Positions 10,795-23,500 of a stretch of DNA of 64,000 bases are shown here, one piece after another. Source of the stretch: Sphagnum magellanicum. Taxonomy: Eukaryota > Streptophyta > Sphagnopsida > Sphagnales > Sphagnaceae. The stretch is from assembly GCA_021904315.1 (NCBI GenBank), contig CM038922.1:9027347-9091346 (forward strand), written 5' to 3'. A program made the translations under genes and the position numbers. Each line of letters starts with the position of its first letter. Positions within the stretch are counted from its first letter, which is position 1. The notes under the pieces are model-generated. The model was not told the origin of the DNA. It saw nothing but the letters and a program-made list of their open reading frames with translations, and ran no database searches.

Positions 10795-12490
10795 CTACTT
10801 CTTCAAAGTTACAAATGTTCTTTGGCATATAAGAATACATAGGAATTTGTTGTCTTTCTTAGTAAAGCCAAATAATGGTTTTATAATTTTGGCATACCCA
10901 AGTATGAACTTTTTGTAATATCCAGTGAGTCCTAAAAAGGCTTTCACATTGGTTACAAATTTTGGAATTAAAAAGTTTTCTATAGCATCAATTTTCTTGG
11001 GGTTAGGATGAGATCCTTCTACACTTACAACATGACCCATAAAGGTGATTCTTTGTGTCATGACCCTAACCTTGGGCTCACAACCAGGGCAAGGGCATGG
11101 AAAGGTGTAGGTTGGGAATGCAATTCGGGAGTGTGGGAAAGTGTGAGGGAATGAGCCCACACACTCCCAAGTGGACTCCCACTTTGGGAGTTGGAGTCCT
11201 AATGGACTTTCAAATCTTCAAAGAGTAATTTGAAAAGCCAAATTCATTGGATTGAAAATATCCTTATACCATTGGAAAGTTTTTAAGACCTAAATGTTTA
11301 AAATGGGGTCACATCATCCATTTGAGTACTAAAAAAAAAATTATGGCTGAAAGAAAGGCCAGGAGTCAAAGTGTCAATTTGACTCTTGACCACTAAAAGT
11401 TGGAAATCACCCTGATTTATGTGCATGCAGGGAGCGTGCCATATATCATTGGAAAGGTCTTGACAAGGGCTATAACTTTTCTTGAGATTTCACTTCAATC
11501 GAAGGTTTGTAGAAGAAGTTATGGGTGTCCAATGTAACAGGAATCCCAATTTCGAAAATTTTAGGACTCCGAACTTGGGAGTCCCGGGAAAAATGACATT
11601 TGGGTGTAGTCCCCATGGTGAATATTATAAGGGGAAGGTGGTGACTTCCCCCAAATTTGGGCCGTGGTGAGTTTTGTGCATTCGTGTATGTTCGTAATTC
11701 ATCCATGTACCAAAAGTGTTCCAATGACACATTAACCAACTTGTTGTTTGGTTTGTGCAGATCAATATGAATAATTGACCCACTTGTCACTCATCTTAAT
11801 CCCCATCCCAAAGTTCCAACACGCCCCTTTTACCCCCAAAATGTTACGAGCGAAAGAACATACCCCAACTCTTCTTCTTGCATTGTTTTTCACTTTGGGA
11901 TTCGAATTTGAATCAATGAAAGAATTTGGGGGTGCATCACTTTGAGCTCCAAAATAACATTTGTTGGGATTAAGCTTTAAGTGAACCTTTCTCAATCTCT
12001 AGGGCACCATTCGAATATGTTACAAATGATCAGTCCAATTCATGTTTGTATGTTGACATCATGAACAAAGACTTTCAAAAATTGGCTATTCCAATCTTGA
12101 AAAACCTTTGCCATAATCTAGGAAAAGGTGTTAATGGAATTCTTCACCCCGAATGGCATGATGTTCAATTCATAAAGACTTAATTTGGTGATGACTATAG
12201 TATTTTTAATGTCATCCAGAGCCATTGGATTCTACCAAAATCCTAACTAAAAATCCAATATTGAAAACCAAGTGGACTCCCCTAATAGATCCAACACATC
12301 ATCTATTAGAAGCATTAGAAATGAATCCCATCATGTCTAGGCTTTCAAAGGACGATAATCTCCACATAACCTCCTATGACCACCCTTATTTACTGGTAGA
12401 ATGATTCTACATGCATATTCTGAAGCACTTTTGTGCATTTTCCCCAAATCCACCAATGCTTGAATTTGCCAATAATATAGCTTTCTAGGT
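10795..12490 (-). mobile_element. Reverse transcriptase region of the gypsy element (fossil, split by a solo LTR)
   Basis: Upstream on the minus strand is HLKLNPNKCYFGAQ (about 11945-11990). After the inserted LTR comes RITFMGHVVSVEGSHPNPKK followed by FLGLTGYYKKFI (10880-11050). These are neighbouring motifs of the RT thumb/connection in Ty3/gypsy elements and are now about 0.9 kb apart. Remnant only. Confidence 0.8.
11056..11939 (+). mobile_element. Solo LTR with CTTTG target duplication, family S, copy 1
   Basis: An 884-bp unit that begins TGTCATGACC, ends GGTGCATCA, and is flanked on both sides by CTTTG (11051-11055 and 11940-11944). TG...CA ends plus a 5-bp duplication are the signature of an LTR insertion. 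There is no internal retroelement sequence, so it is a solo LTR left by recombination. It shares blocks with 39623-40465, for example 'gggccgtggtgagt' and 'ggggaaggtggtg'. Orientation is inferred from the TGTCAYGACC start common in plant gypsy LTRs. Confidence 0.85.
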
Positions 12491-13096
12491 GTCATCTGAC
12501 AGGGTAGCAACCCTTATGTGTCAATTGTATGTTCACCAATGGTGCAATGACCTAGTTCACCCTTGTGCCATTCAAATATGTCTTGAAACTACTCCAATAA
12601 ATACCACAATTCATTTGTTTACTTTTCATCAATAGATGTATTCAAGTTGATCATTGCCTTGATTTCAATCCACTTGTCTTCTTCCTTTTCGGATTCCTTT
12701 CCTTATGATGTCAGTATCAGAAAAAAATGAGATGGAGATTCAAAACACTTGTTTGCAAGATATTGGGTTTTTTGTTCTTCCTTTGTTTGAACACGCTGAA
12801 TCCAATGTCGTAATCATCATCCTCTATGCCCATCCTTCTAATAACTTTTGTTGTTGTTCTTGCAACACCAAATTGAGCATTTGCATTGGTGTTTCATCTT
12901 CCATTACCTCATTCATACCATGATTGTTCAATTTTTCAATCATAATTTCTTCTATTGGCCAAATCTTATAAAGATTATCATTTGCATTTCCTTTTGCTTC
13001 ACTTAGGTCTTCTTTAAAAAGAAAATCATCAATACAAGTGGTAGAATCAGGACGTGTTGATGTAAAATCCCATGCAAAATCTTCAGTTGCACATAA

Positions 13097-13441
13097 CTAT
13101 TCCAAGTTCATTCTACTGAAGTCTTCTCTCATCTTAGCATCTTTTGCTTCTTCTAGCCTTATAATCCTTTGAAGCGCATTGACAACATTGAAAGGCAAAA
13201 CTTCAACTAATACATTAGGTTTGTTCCAAACATGTATGACTCCCTTTTCAACATCTACAACCATTCTGATCTTTGTAAGAAAGTCCAACCCTAACAATAA
13301 ATCATAATTGTTAATATTTACAACCAAGAAGTTCATTTGGCAAACCACCTTGCCAACTATGACATGGATATCAATGATCTTTCCCAATGTTTGAGTGATT
13401 ATGCCTAATGCAATTTTATACATCTCGTGACCTAAAACCAA
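13097..13441 (-). mobile_element. Protease region of the gypsy element (fossil)
   Basis: The minus-strand reading includes INNYDLLLGLDFLTKIRMVV. The LLGLDFL segment is the conserved second half of gypsy aspartic proteases. It lies between gag and RT as in the family. Confidence 0.7.
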
Positions 13442-13541
13442 ATGATTATGCCAAGTTATATTACCATACTGGCTGCCATGATTGACATTGATGCATTAGT
13501 ATCAACCAAGCCTTTAATTAATGCTCGATTGATTTCAACCA

Positions 13542-14800
13542 TTAGATGGACAATTTTGCTATGGTGAGTTTTGTTGATGCAAACTTGCTTGATCGTAAAG
13601 GTATCTTTGACAGAAACTGCGCTATTTCGACATCCTTTTTTTTTCTAGCCAATTTCACTAGACCTTTAAGATATTCCAACTCCTTAAAAATAATGAAAAT
13701 GGTCTCCATGGGTGTTAAAGATATCTTTCCTTTAACAAAATGTGACAAATTTTTTGATCTAATGTTTCCATCTGCACCAATGTGTCTAGATTTTCTATTT
13801 TATTCTTCAGGTAATTCTTCTGCTTCTACTCTAGATGTGGATGCTTAAACAAGTAGTCTACATTTTGCATCTTAATTCCAAAGAAAACATTGTGTTTAAC
13901 TCCACATAGATGGTTTAATTCAATTAATATAGATATAACTTCCTCATCATTAACCAACACTTTTAGGAAATTTGCAGAAACAGATGGGCCCTTGCCATTT
14001 TTTTTCCAACATCTATTTTATGTGTGCCCCATGCTTGAACAAAAAAAACATTTTAGATTGCAATTATTTGTCTTATGCCCCCCACCACATTTGGCACACC
14101 TTGGCCTTAAATTAGTGAGTCTACAACATGTAGATGTAATATGTTCTTCCGACCTGCAAAGTTGGCATTGGATGATGTTAGTCATTCTTAGACTAGGTCC
14201 TTTCTTGCCATTTGTCCTTTATCCAAAGTAGTTAACAAGAGTATCATTGAATACCTATAACTGCTTCAGTACTGGTCTTTTCTAATGCCGATTCCTCTTC
14301 CCTTTCTTCTTGTAGAGGTTCATATGGTGTCTCTCCTATTTCCCCCAACACTTTTTCCACTTCTACTACAGTTGATAAAAATTCATCCATGTCTTAGTAG
14401 GTGCAAACCACCAGCAACTTCCTCAATTTTGATCATAATGTAGCTAGAAAGTGTCTTCACCTCTTTGCATTTGAAATGTGGCCCTTAACAAAAGTTGTTT
14501 TAACCTATTATAGTACAATTGAACCCTCTACTTGGATTTTTGATGCACCACATCCATCTTGGTTTTTAACTCATTTTCATCAAATACCTCATACTTCATA
14601 TGCAATAGTGTCTGCAAAGTTCTCTAATCATTAGGAGGTGGGTCAAACCTACGGTACCAATCCTAAGCTTTGCTTTTCAAATTAAGCTTGGCAATTTTGA
14701 AGAATTTGTCTTCATCCAATTCTCTGACTTCCGTAACCATTTGAAGACTTTCTGTCTTATCAAAAACATCCTCCACATCTTTGCCCCAGAAAAGCTCATC
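13542..14800 (-). mobile_element. Gag region with three CCHC zinc knuckles (fossil)
   Basis: Around 14000-14175 the minus strand shows CQLCRSEEHITSTC and CAKCGGGHKTNNC, both close to C-x2-C-x3/4-H-x4-C, then a third, degraded CFFCSSMGH. This nucleocapsid end of gag is followed downstream by the protease. Three knuckles is more than the one or two usual in plant gypsy elements. Remnant only. Confidence 0.65.
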
Positions 14801-16246
14801 TATACCTTTATATTAATCATCCTATCTACTAAAAGTTTTCAACAAATACACTTAGTCAAAATTCTAATTTCCTATTTCAACCTCATCTTCCTTTTCTTCA
14901 TATTCATCACACTATAACCTATTGTACTTACTTTTATGTTGTACTCCAAATCACTTCTACCAGCATATCTCTAAACGAAATGGCCATATAGATTAATGCA
15001 ATATAACCAGCAAAACATATGAAAATCTTTACCATAATTGGAAATTTTCAAAATGCAGTCTCCCTCTTTGATCCTACTGTTTAATTTTGGTTTGTAGAAT
15101 TGTGAATAAAAATTTCTGATGCTAGTATCTATCGGAATCCAAATATCTCCTACCTTAAGCATTGTACTAATTTTCTCCCTAATTATTCGTTGAACTTCAA
15201 GACGTTTCAAAGGGCCAAAAGCTTGTGAAGAACCTAATTTTTGAGATCTATAAGATGGACCATTATCACCCATTGACATTTGAACAAGTCTTCAACCAAA
15301 GAGTTGCTCTCATAAAGAAGCCAACATTTATAACTCCTACTGCAATATCATCGATTTCTACAATTGTTGGATCGAACCCTACAATTACAATGCTTGCAAA
15401 TCTTGTAACCTTCAAGATTATTGTCCTTGTCCCTAGCTTTGTTAGAAACTTCACCTCATCAAAAGCAAAAACCTTAGATTGGATTCTTCTACTCATGGCT
15501 CGTCATCAACACCATTAATCAATCTTGTTGAAACATTTCATCCAAACAAGTCACTCTATCTTCTTTCAACCATGGGACTAAGTAGGTTAAAAACCTAAAA
15601 GGCATATGACTGTTCATTTGCACCTTCCATTTACCATTTAAATCCTTGATCTAGCTTCAAATAGAATTTTCAACTTATGAGTTTAAACGTACCTCCACCA
15701 ACTTCCATCTTTAGAATTCTATTTCCTTCTTGGAGCAAATTCTTAATTTTTAGTATGAAGAATCTAATGAAGTAGTTAGGAGAAGCATAGGCCTTGGGTA
15801 TCCAAATATCCCCAACCCTAAGAACTTCGCTTCTCTCCTCAAATCTTGAAACAACAACACTAAGGAATGTAAGAAATGAATAAGAACCTACATTGGAAGT
15901 GTGCAATGTTGTTCCACTCTCCAATTCCATTATGAACTTTGATCCATACTTGTGCTTGCATGTTAAACCCGATGTGATCAATTTTGACAACAAGATCTCC
16001 AACCTATGTTTCTTTTGGATTTATCCCCACAATGCTCACCACACCAAATCCGCGCAGACGTAGTATTAAAGATCCTATATATGGATTTTGTTCTATGCTT
16101 GGGCTGTCAAACCTACGAATGGTATATTGCTCAAATATTCTTGTGTAGTTAGATTTTGATCATGCTCATTAATACTGGAATTTTACATCTTCTATGCATC
16201 TTCAAAACCTATATTAATCTAATTTGTAGTTCTATTTTGACCAACC

Positions 16247-16259
16247 TACTCTGATACCA
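16247..16259 (-). other. Primer binding site of the gypsy element (initiator tRNA-Met)
   Basis: Reading the minus strand outward from the 5' LTR gives TGGTATCAGAGTAGG, matching the 3' end of initiator tRNA-Met. It starts four bases inside the LTR end (TTCA-TTTT-TGG). Confidence 0.8.
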
Positions 16260-16263
16260 AAAA

Positions 16264-17349
16264 TGAAGTACACATAAATTGCATGCATTCAAAATATTGC
16301 AATCTTGTAATTAGGTGCATTCAACACAACACACATTAAATATACATCCAACACTCTATTTATGACACTATGACAAAAATAAAGTTATGGACCTTGACAG
16401 ATCAACTCACTTTGGATCTCTCTCTCTATGGGCTATCATGGCCAACAAATGTGGATATCCCGACAACGAGTGAAGTCTACTAAGATTAGAAACCCAAACC
16501 TAATGGTGAATTTGCTTCAAGAGATGGATAATATTTGGACAAGCTACTTTTACAATGATTCCTTCAATTTTCCCAGTAATTTCCCAATGCAGAACAATTG
16601 TTCAAAGCTCTTGAATGCTCAAGTATTCAATTTTTCCCAATTCCAAATAGCAATCCCAAGCACATTGGACATTTGGACATTTTTTCAAGTACATTGGGGC
16701 TAGCCATTGTGGTTTGTCCAATCTCTAATTTTTCCCACAATGGCTAAACCCAATGACCCATTAGAGCCTTTCATCATTTTCATCATGAGGTCCTTACTAA
16801 CACATTAACAACTAATGTCTTACTCACCAACTTTAGCACAACGGAGTTCATGAAATCTAATCAACAAAAACATAACAACTTGAATCTTTAAACATTATTC
16901 CCAAAAATTCTCAACAACAATCCTAATTCAAAAACCAAGAAAAAGTCTGAAAACTAGAGTGTCTTAGCTTCATCATCGTTTAGCATTTATCTTCAACCTC
17001 CAACCTTAGGTGCACCATTTGTCCTTCAACATCATCCTCACCACTCCATAAAAGGGAATTAGAAATAACATTCCATCACTAGTTCTTGATTTGAGGGTCA
17101 ACACTCCACGAAAAACACAAACCAATCCTCATAACTTGTAAACAACATAAAGAACAAAAAAATAGAAAAATAGTAAGAAGTAGAAAGCAATTTGTCTATT
17201 ATTCATGATTATCAACCATCTCCTCCCTTTGGCATTTTCTGCTTGTCACATCCAGTGCAGCAAATCATCCATTAGGGTTTGTGTTTCATCATGCCTTCTT
17301 CAAGTCACATTCACACAATAGAAAAACTTGGACACAAGTCCATGTCACA
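16264..17349 (-). repeat. 5' LTR of the gypsy element
   Basis: A 1086-bp TG...CA unit. On the minus strand it begins TGTGACATGGACTTG and ends TGTGTACTTCA just before the primer binding site. It aligns with the left LTR over most of its length apart from the MITE inserted there. Confidence 0.8.
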
Positions 17350-19375
17350 CTCCTACATTAAATTTGGGTTCCATATTTGGAATTAAACTTTGTGAATATC
17401 ACTATTTCAATTTTATACCATTTCACTTTGCTTACATGGTTTTGTTAGAAAGTTTCGTTTTGACTGCTTCTATTAAACATGCTTTTAGAATTGTTAGTTT
17501 CAGGTCCAATTAGTAAAAGGCAAATTGGAACTGGGTTTGTGATTAGAACTAGGTTCTCAATTTTTTTAAGAACCAAAATTGAACTAAAATCAAGATCCCA
17601 CTTTCTAATTGGAATCAGAAGAAATATTTTTGGGAAAAAATAGAAATGATTACAAGCTACCTTCATATTAGGGCTAACATATACTTCCTCATCTTACCAA
17701 AAAATCAGCCTTGGGCCCTAATAAAGACCATGTTGGTATGTTTTTTTAAAAGTCTATTTAATACCACAAACAGTTGGTGTGAATTAAAAAAAAAGATTGA
17801 ATACAAATATTAGTTTTATATATGATTTTTTTTCAAGATCCAATGCAAATACTAGTTGGTATGTCCAAAAGTCAATACATGCTCAACACTTTTTTAAAAC
17901 AAAACTTCTTCATTTTGACCAATACATTGTGTTTATCAAATATAAAATTGCAATTTATTTCATAGGTAGTTTTTTAAAAGGAAGCATTCAGAACAACTAC
18001 ATAATTAAAAAGGAAAAAGATGGAAAGCTTTCAAACAAAGTATAAAGTAGATGTTGAAAAAAAAACATAGTGATTGATATTTAGTAATTAAAAATGTTCA
18101 AATTTACTTACTGCAATAAAGTGTGCATAGGTTGTTTGAACTTTGTATTAATTCATGTAAGCTGCTTATAATTAAAAATTTTGAGGACTTAAATAGTGAT
18201 TGAACCTTTGCAAAAAATTTCAAAACTTTAAGTATTGGGTTAGGGGTTGATTTTCCTAAACTATTAATAACTCCAACAATCTAATTATTGAAACAATCTA
18301 ATGAATATCATGTAAATCTCATAATGTCTTTAGAGTGAATAATGATGTATATAACTTAGGTCTTAAGGGTATAAGATGCGGATAGAAGTCATAAGGACTT
18401 CATTTTCAATGAAATTTGGCCTCCAGTTAGATTGAATGATTACATTTGTTGAGTTTTGAAAATTTAGAACCTGATGATAATGAAAGACAACCTCCTTCTA
18501 TGAATTTCCTAATGTTTTGGCATCCATCTAGCCATTTTTTAATCTATGATCATGCCAAAACACTTCCAAGGTATTATTCGCTTACAAAGTTTCATGGGTG
18601 TCTCTATAGGTGGCAAATTAACGAATTATCTACCTCAGCAAATTTTATTAATATTTTGCCATTTGTGACATCTTCTTGCAAGCACACAAAGCACTTGGAG
18701 TTAATTCTTAGTGTATATGGAGCAAGGTTGTCAATCTAGTTGTCATGGGGAGATCAGTGAATGGAGTTCTTGGATGTTGAAATCTAAGCATTCTAGTAAA
18801 AATGTAGGTTTCAAACAAATTTTGGTTTGGGTGACATCTCAGTTTGGCTTAACCCACAATGAGAGAAGGTTAGGAGAGTGATAAGGAATAGACTTGGGTT
18901 CATAATGGGAACAATTAGGGAAAACATTAGACAACAAGTTAGTGGCATGCAATGAAAGGGTGATAATGGTGAACCACTACAAAGTATTTGTATATTTATG
19001 ACTAAATTTTGATTAGATTTCAATCGTAAATGATAGATGTGACTACAAATTTCTTTAGTCGCTTTGGACAAGTCACATAAAATTTTAGTTACAAATGACA
19101 TTATATGACACCAAGTATAAACGATAATCACATTGAAGCATGACTTATATTCACTTTTCATCCACTTGACATCCAGCCTATGTGGCATTTTCATTTATAA
19201 TTGATTTTTACAATTAATATGTGTAGTGACATATGTTTAAATGACACAATCATTTGTGACTAGTTTTATAATTAAAATGTCACAACTTGAAAAGCTTTTT
19301 TACAATTAAAATGTGAACACATGGCAATCTCCATGTTGAATAAATGACACGATGTTGCTTACCTAGTTTGGCCTA
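17350..19375. other. AT-rich intergenic DNA
   Basis: No gene or repeat structure could be assigned. A 97-codon plus-strand frame at 18446-18739 and a 127-codon minus-strand frame at 18811-19194 have no recognised motif and ordinary AT-rich composition. They are most likely accidental. Confidence 0.4.
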
Positions 19376-20560
19376 GGCTAGGCCACTTAACCTAAGTTGC
19401 CTAGGTTAAAAACATGGATTAAACTAAAATCTAGGTGGCTTAGACTAGACACCTCATCCTAAAGTAGGCACCTAAACCATGTAGCCTAGATTAAAATAGG
19501 TAAGTTAGTATAGTAAAGATTTGATCCCCTCCTTCACATTGAAAGGCAAAGTGCTTACAATTGCAACAATATTATTTTATGTAATATGAAATGGAATCAC
19601 GTTTTAATAAACATTTTTTCTAACCTACCGAATGACCTACTCAATTTATTATAGGCTATGTAGGCTACCTAAGGACTGCTAGGGATCGTTTAAGCTCCCT
19701 AAACCACCTAAAAGCTACTTAAAGGCTATCTAAAGGCTTACGCTAGGAGAAATCTAAACTACTTAGAGGCTACCTAGACATTATTTAAAGTCCCTAGGCC
19801 ACTTAAGGGCTATCTAAATTAACCAAGGTACCTAGGGGCTACCTAAAGTTTACTTAGACTTTTTTCAGTACTTAGGGACCTAAAGATTACCTAGGTTAAC
19901 TTAAAGTACTTAGGGAATACCTAGTTGCTCACTAATGGTATATTTAAAGATTGTTTAAACTAATTAGGAGTTCTTTAAGGCTACTTAGATTAACTAAAGT
20001 ACCTAGGGGCTACCTAAATAACTACGAACGTAAGGGCTACCTAAGGGTTTTTAAGGGGTTGCCTAGGTTACTTAAACTACCTATGGGACTACCAAGCGAC
20101 TACTTAGGCTACTTTGGGTACCTAGAGTATTTAAGGGCTACTTAATAAGCTACTTAGGGGCTACCAAGGGGCTTACCTAGATTTATCTAAGATATATATG
20201 ATTATTTAAAGGTTGCCCATATTACCTAGGTGTTGTCTAGGGGTTACTAGGATATGTATGGGTTGCTGAGCAATTGCATAAGCTACCTAAGGTATGTAAA
20301 GGCTTACTTAGGGGTGTTTAAGTTTATACATAAAATTTGTAAAGGCCAATGTAAGGGTGCCTAGGTTATTTAAAAGGTTATCTAAAGGCTATCCTAGGCA
20401 ATTTTTGATATCTAAAAGCTAAGGGCTATCTAAGGGTTACCTAGACTAACTAAAGTATGTAGGAGTTTACCTAGGGAATGCCTAGATTAACTTGACTACC
20501 TAAAGGTTCCCTAGGAGTTACTTAAATTAATTAAGCTACTTAGGGAAACTTTTTTTAAAT
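19376..20560. repeat. Degenerate short tandem repeat field (CTAGG / GGCTACYTA)
   Basis: About 1.2 kb built from variants of a roughly 10-12-base word such as 'aggggctaccta', 'taggctactt' or 'cctaggttactt'. Period and sequence drift continuously, and CCTAG/CTAGG pairs occur every 10-20 bases. The plus-strand frame across 19951-20145 gives a periodic Tyr-Leu-Arg peptide, as expected of a repeat rather than a protein. The block ends abruptly near 20560 in plain AT-rich DNA. Confidence 0.8.
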
Positions 20561-23500
20561 GTATATTTTGAAAATTTTATAAACAATTTCACTAGTTAAA
20601 CAAAGTTGAAATTAAACCATGGTTATCTTTTGATCTTAAACAGAAAAAATTAGAATTCACATGATGACATTAAATTGTAACTCAAAAAGAACTTTGAACT
20701 AAAATTAATCTTGATCCAATAGTTAAATGAAAAAGATTGGATCAAATCAATGCACATAAAACATATAACTTATAATTTTTTGATGATCATAAGGCTTCAT
20801 GTTTGTGGTTTATGAAACATTACAAAAAAAATGAAAAGTGAAAAAATAATGCAATGACAATCTATAAAATTTCCTCCTATGGTAATGGTTATTTCATAAT
20901 AAGAAGAGATTATTATGCATTTATTGTTAAATATATGACCCCAACAAATGAATTCCAAGTTTCATCCCAAAACAATCGATTTATAAATGGTCCTAGATTT
21001 AATTCATGTATAGCAATACCATTCACCATAAAAACAATTCACCCAAAAATTTCACCCACAATTGTAGTTTTTAAGTATGTGTGCAATTTTTCAAACTTTA
21101 TGACATATATTATATTGTCACAAATGTATTCCATACATTCAACTTCTTCAACGTTTTTGGGATTTTAACAAATAATTGACTAGCTTATGTCTAAAACTAA
21201 CAAAATTTACTTAAAACAGGAAAAAATTAATTACAAAAAGATTGTGCATGTGAGTATAATTTTTGGTGATTTAGTGTGCTTTCACCCTAAACACTTGTTC
21301 AATTTATGGGTTTGTTACAAAATTTTAGACATTTTGTGTAGTCACAATTACATACGAAGGATTGTCCAACCAAACTATACAACTTAGATTTGGAAAAAAT
21401 AAAGAAATAAACTACCAAACTAGTTTATGGTAAGATTGTAGACAATGGTTTTGACCACTTGTGTAACTATCCTACACATGTATATTTAAAGAAAATTTAA
21501 CCATACGAACATGAATATAATGATTGATTTATTGAAATTCATGTTGATTGTATCTACATGTACACAAAAAGTCAAATCTACGACAAATGGATGCTTTAGA
21601 CAATTGTCACATGTACATAATTGCCAGAACACAACACTTATAGTTTATAGAGTTGTTCTATTTACTTAGAAGTAATTGAAAAAGGACAATGTTCTATATA
21701 ATGTCAATGGAACTTAAAATAAAATGATATCACCATTTTATCAATGCCCATGCCAATGGTTCTTACACAAGTGAAAAGCAAGGTTAATTCAATTTGAGAT
21801 TTCTTATGAGTAATTAAATGGCCCATATTTTGCAATTATACCTCACTAAACATTACAACTTAAATCTTTCATTTGTTCCACAACAAACAAGGAGGTTTTC
21901 TTTGATAATCAACATTGGTCCTTTGCAACTATCTATTGTACACATATTAAAAAATCTAGGGTTGTAGTTTTTGAAGAATTGATAACCTCATAATTTTTAT
22001 TGCATGAAGGTTTGCAATATGATGAAACATTGTGCACAATTTACATTTTTTAACATGTTCACAATTATCAACCCAAGTTCTTACTCAACATACAAATTGT
22101 TATATGCTTATGCTTTAATTTGTTACTCAAGGTAAAAGCATGGTTCAGTGGATTACTTTTGACATTTTGAAATCTTCACATCTTACACTACAAGCTATAA
22201 TTCCTACAATTATTGAACTATAAATCCTATAATTATGCCTTGTATTTTTGATAGAAAATATTAGAATGTCGTTTATAAATATCCATAAATATGTGATTAA
22301 TAAAAAAAGTCCATGTGAAAGTTTAAAATTTTCAATATGAAATGAAAAAATGATAAAAAAATGATGAAAATCATAACATTTAAAAAATTAAATGGAAATT
22401 TCTTGCATTGGGCAAATGCATGGTACTTTAAAGTTCCTCATTTGATAATGGATTTTTTTATATATAATTTTGACACTATGACATATTTTTTGAATGCACA
22501 TTTTTCACTTTCTTTATGTGATAGACATAATGTCATCATTTCAAAAGTCCATTATGCATCCATTTTTTTTTAGAACTCATCCATAATTTTTAATATAATT
22601 CTCACTAAAGTTTATTGCAACATGGATAATGAAAAAATTGATACTCTTAATGTTCAATATGGCTTTACATTTTAATTTCATCTACAATCCAAAACAAATG
22701 CAACTCTGACAATCCAAATTGTCCACCATTGTGCTTTCATCTTTCATGCAATACATTTTGATTAATATAGGATCACTTTGTTAGGTCCTTTTATGGATTT
22801 GTGATTTCACTTGCAATTGACCATCAATGTCAACAAACATGCATGAAACCTAAGCCTAAATCCAATGCCTACAAAAAGAATCTCAAAACATTGCAAACAA
22901 CCATCCAAGACCAACATAAAATTATTGATGAATAGCCTCAAAATAAAAATTTCCAAAGAACCCTAACAAAAATTTAGAAACTTATATAACTTTTTCAAGG
23001 GTAGATTTTTCACAAAGTTGGGTGATTATTTGTTTTTTCAATTTCTTCACAATGTCGAAGGCCATCCTACAAATGCAAACATCCAACTTATGATTACATT
23101 CAAATTTTGGAAAAGAAGGTTGATGTGTTAAGATCATTTACAATAATCATATAACTACTAGTATGTTCATGCTTGTAGATAACCTTGAGAAAAACAAACA
23201 ATTGTGTCAAACTTTAAGTATAAGAAAATATATATTTAGTTCAATCTATTTAAAGATGGTTTATTAGTCAATAACCTTTAGTTAGCAACAAGAAAAATGC
23301 CAGAATATTGAACTCTTGATGAGAAAATTAAATATTTTTAGACAACTTTAGAAAAAACACCACATGCAAATTTGTATAAAAATAGGCCCTAGAACTTGAA
23401 GTCTCCATGGAATCATGTGGTCACTAGTGTAGCCTTAAAACAACCCATATCATTTTAATAGTTAAAATAAATAACAAAGTCTTTAAGGCTATGAAACACA

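Larger units (their letters stand above)
5507..17349 (-). mobile_element. Old Ty3/gypsy LTR retrotransposon with nested insertions (fossil)
   Basis: A minus-strand element of about 11.8 kb including insertions. The LTRs are at 16264-17349 (5' LTR) and 5507-7305 (3' LTR, enlarged by an inserted element). They share long blocks such as 'tcttgtaattaggtgcattc' and 'gggctatcatggccaacaa'. The primer binding site, read on the minus strand, is TGGTATCAGAG (initiator tRNA-Met type), directly inside the 5' LTR. A purine-rich tract (AGAAGGGAGTGG) abuts the 3' LTR. Order on the minus strand is gag, protease, RT, RNase H, integrase, which is the Ty3/gypsy order. The element is broken many times over and not functional. 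LTR copies differ at roughly one base in ten by eye, which at slow woody-plant rates suggests tens of millions of years. Confidence 0.85.

Noticed and set aside
19951-20145. 64-codon Tyr/Leu/Arg-rich frame
   Set aside because: Periodic peptide produced by the CTAGG/GGCTAC tandem repeat.
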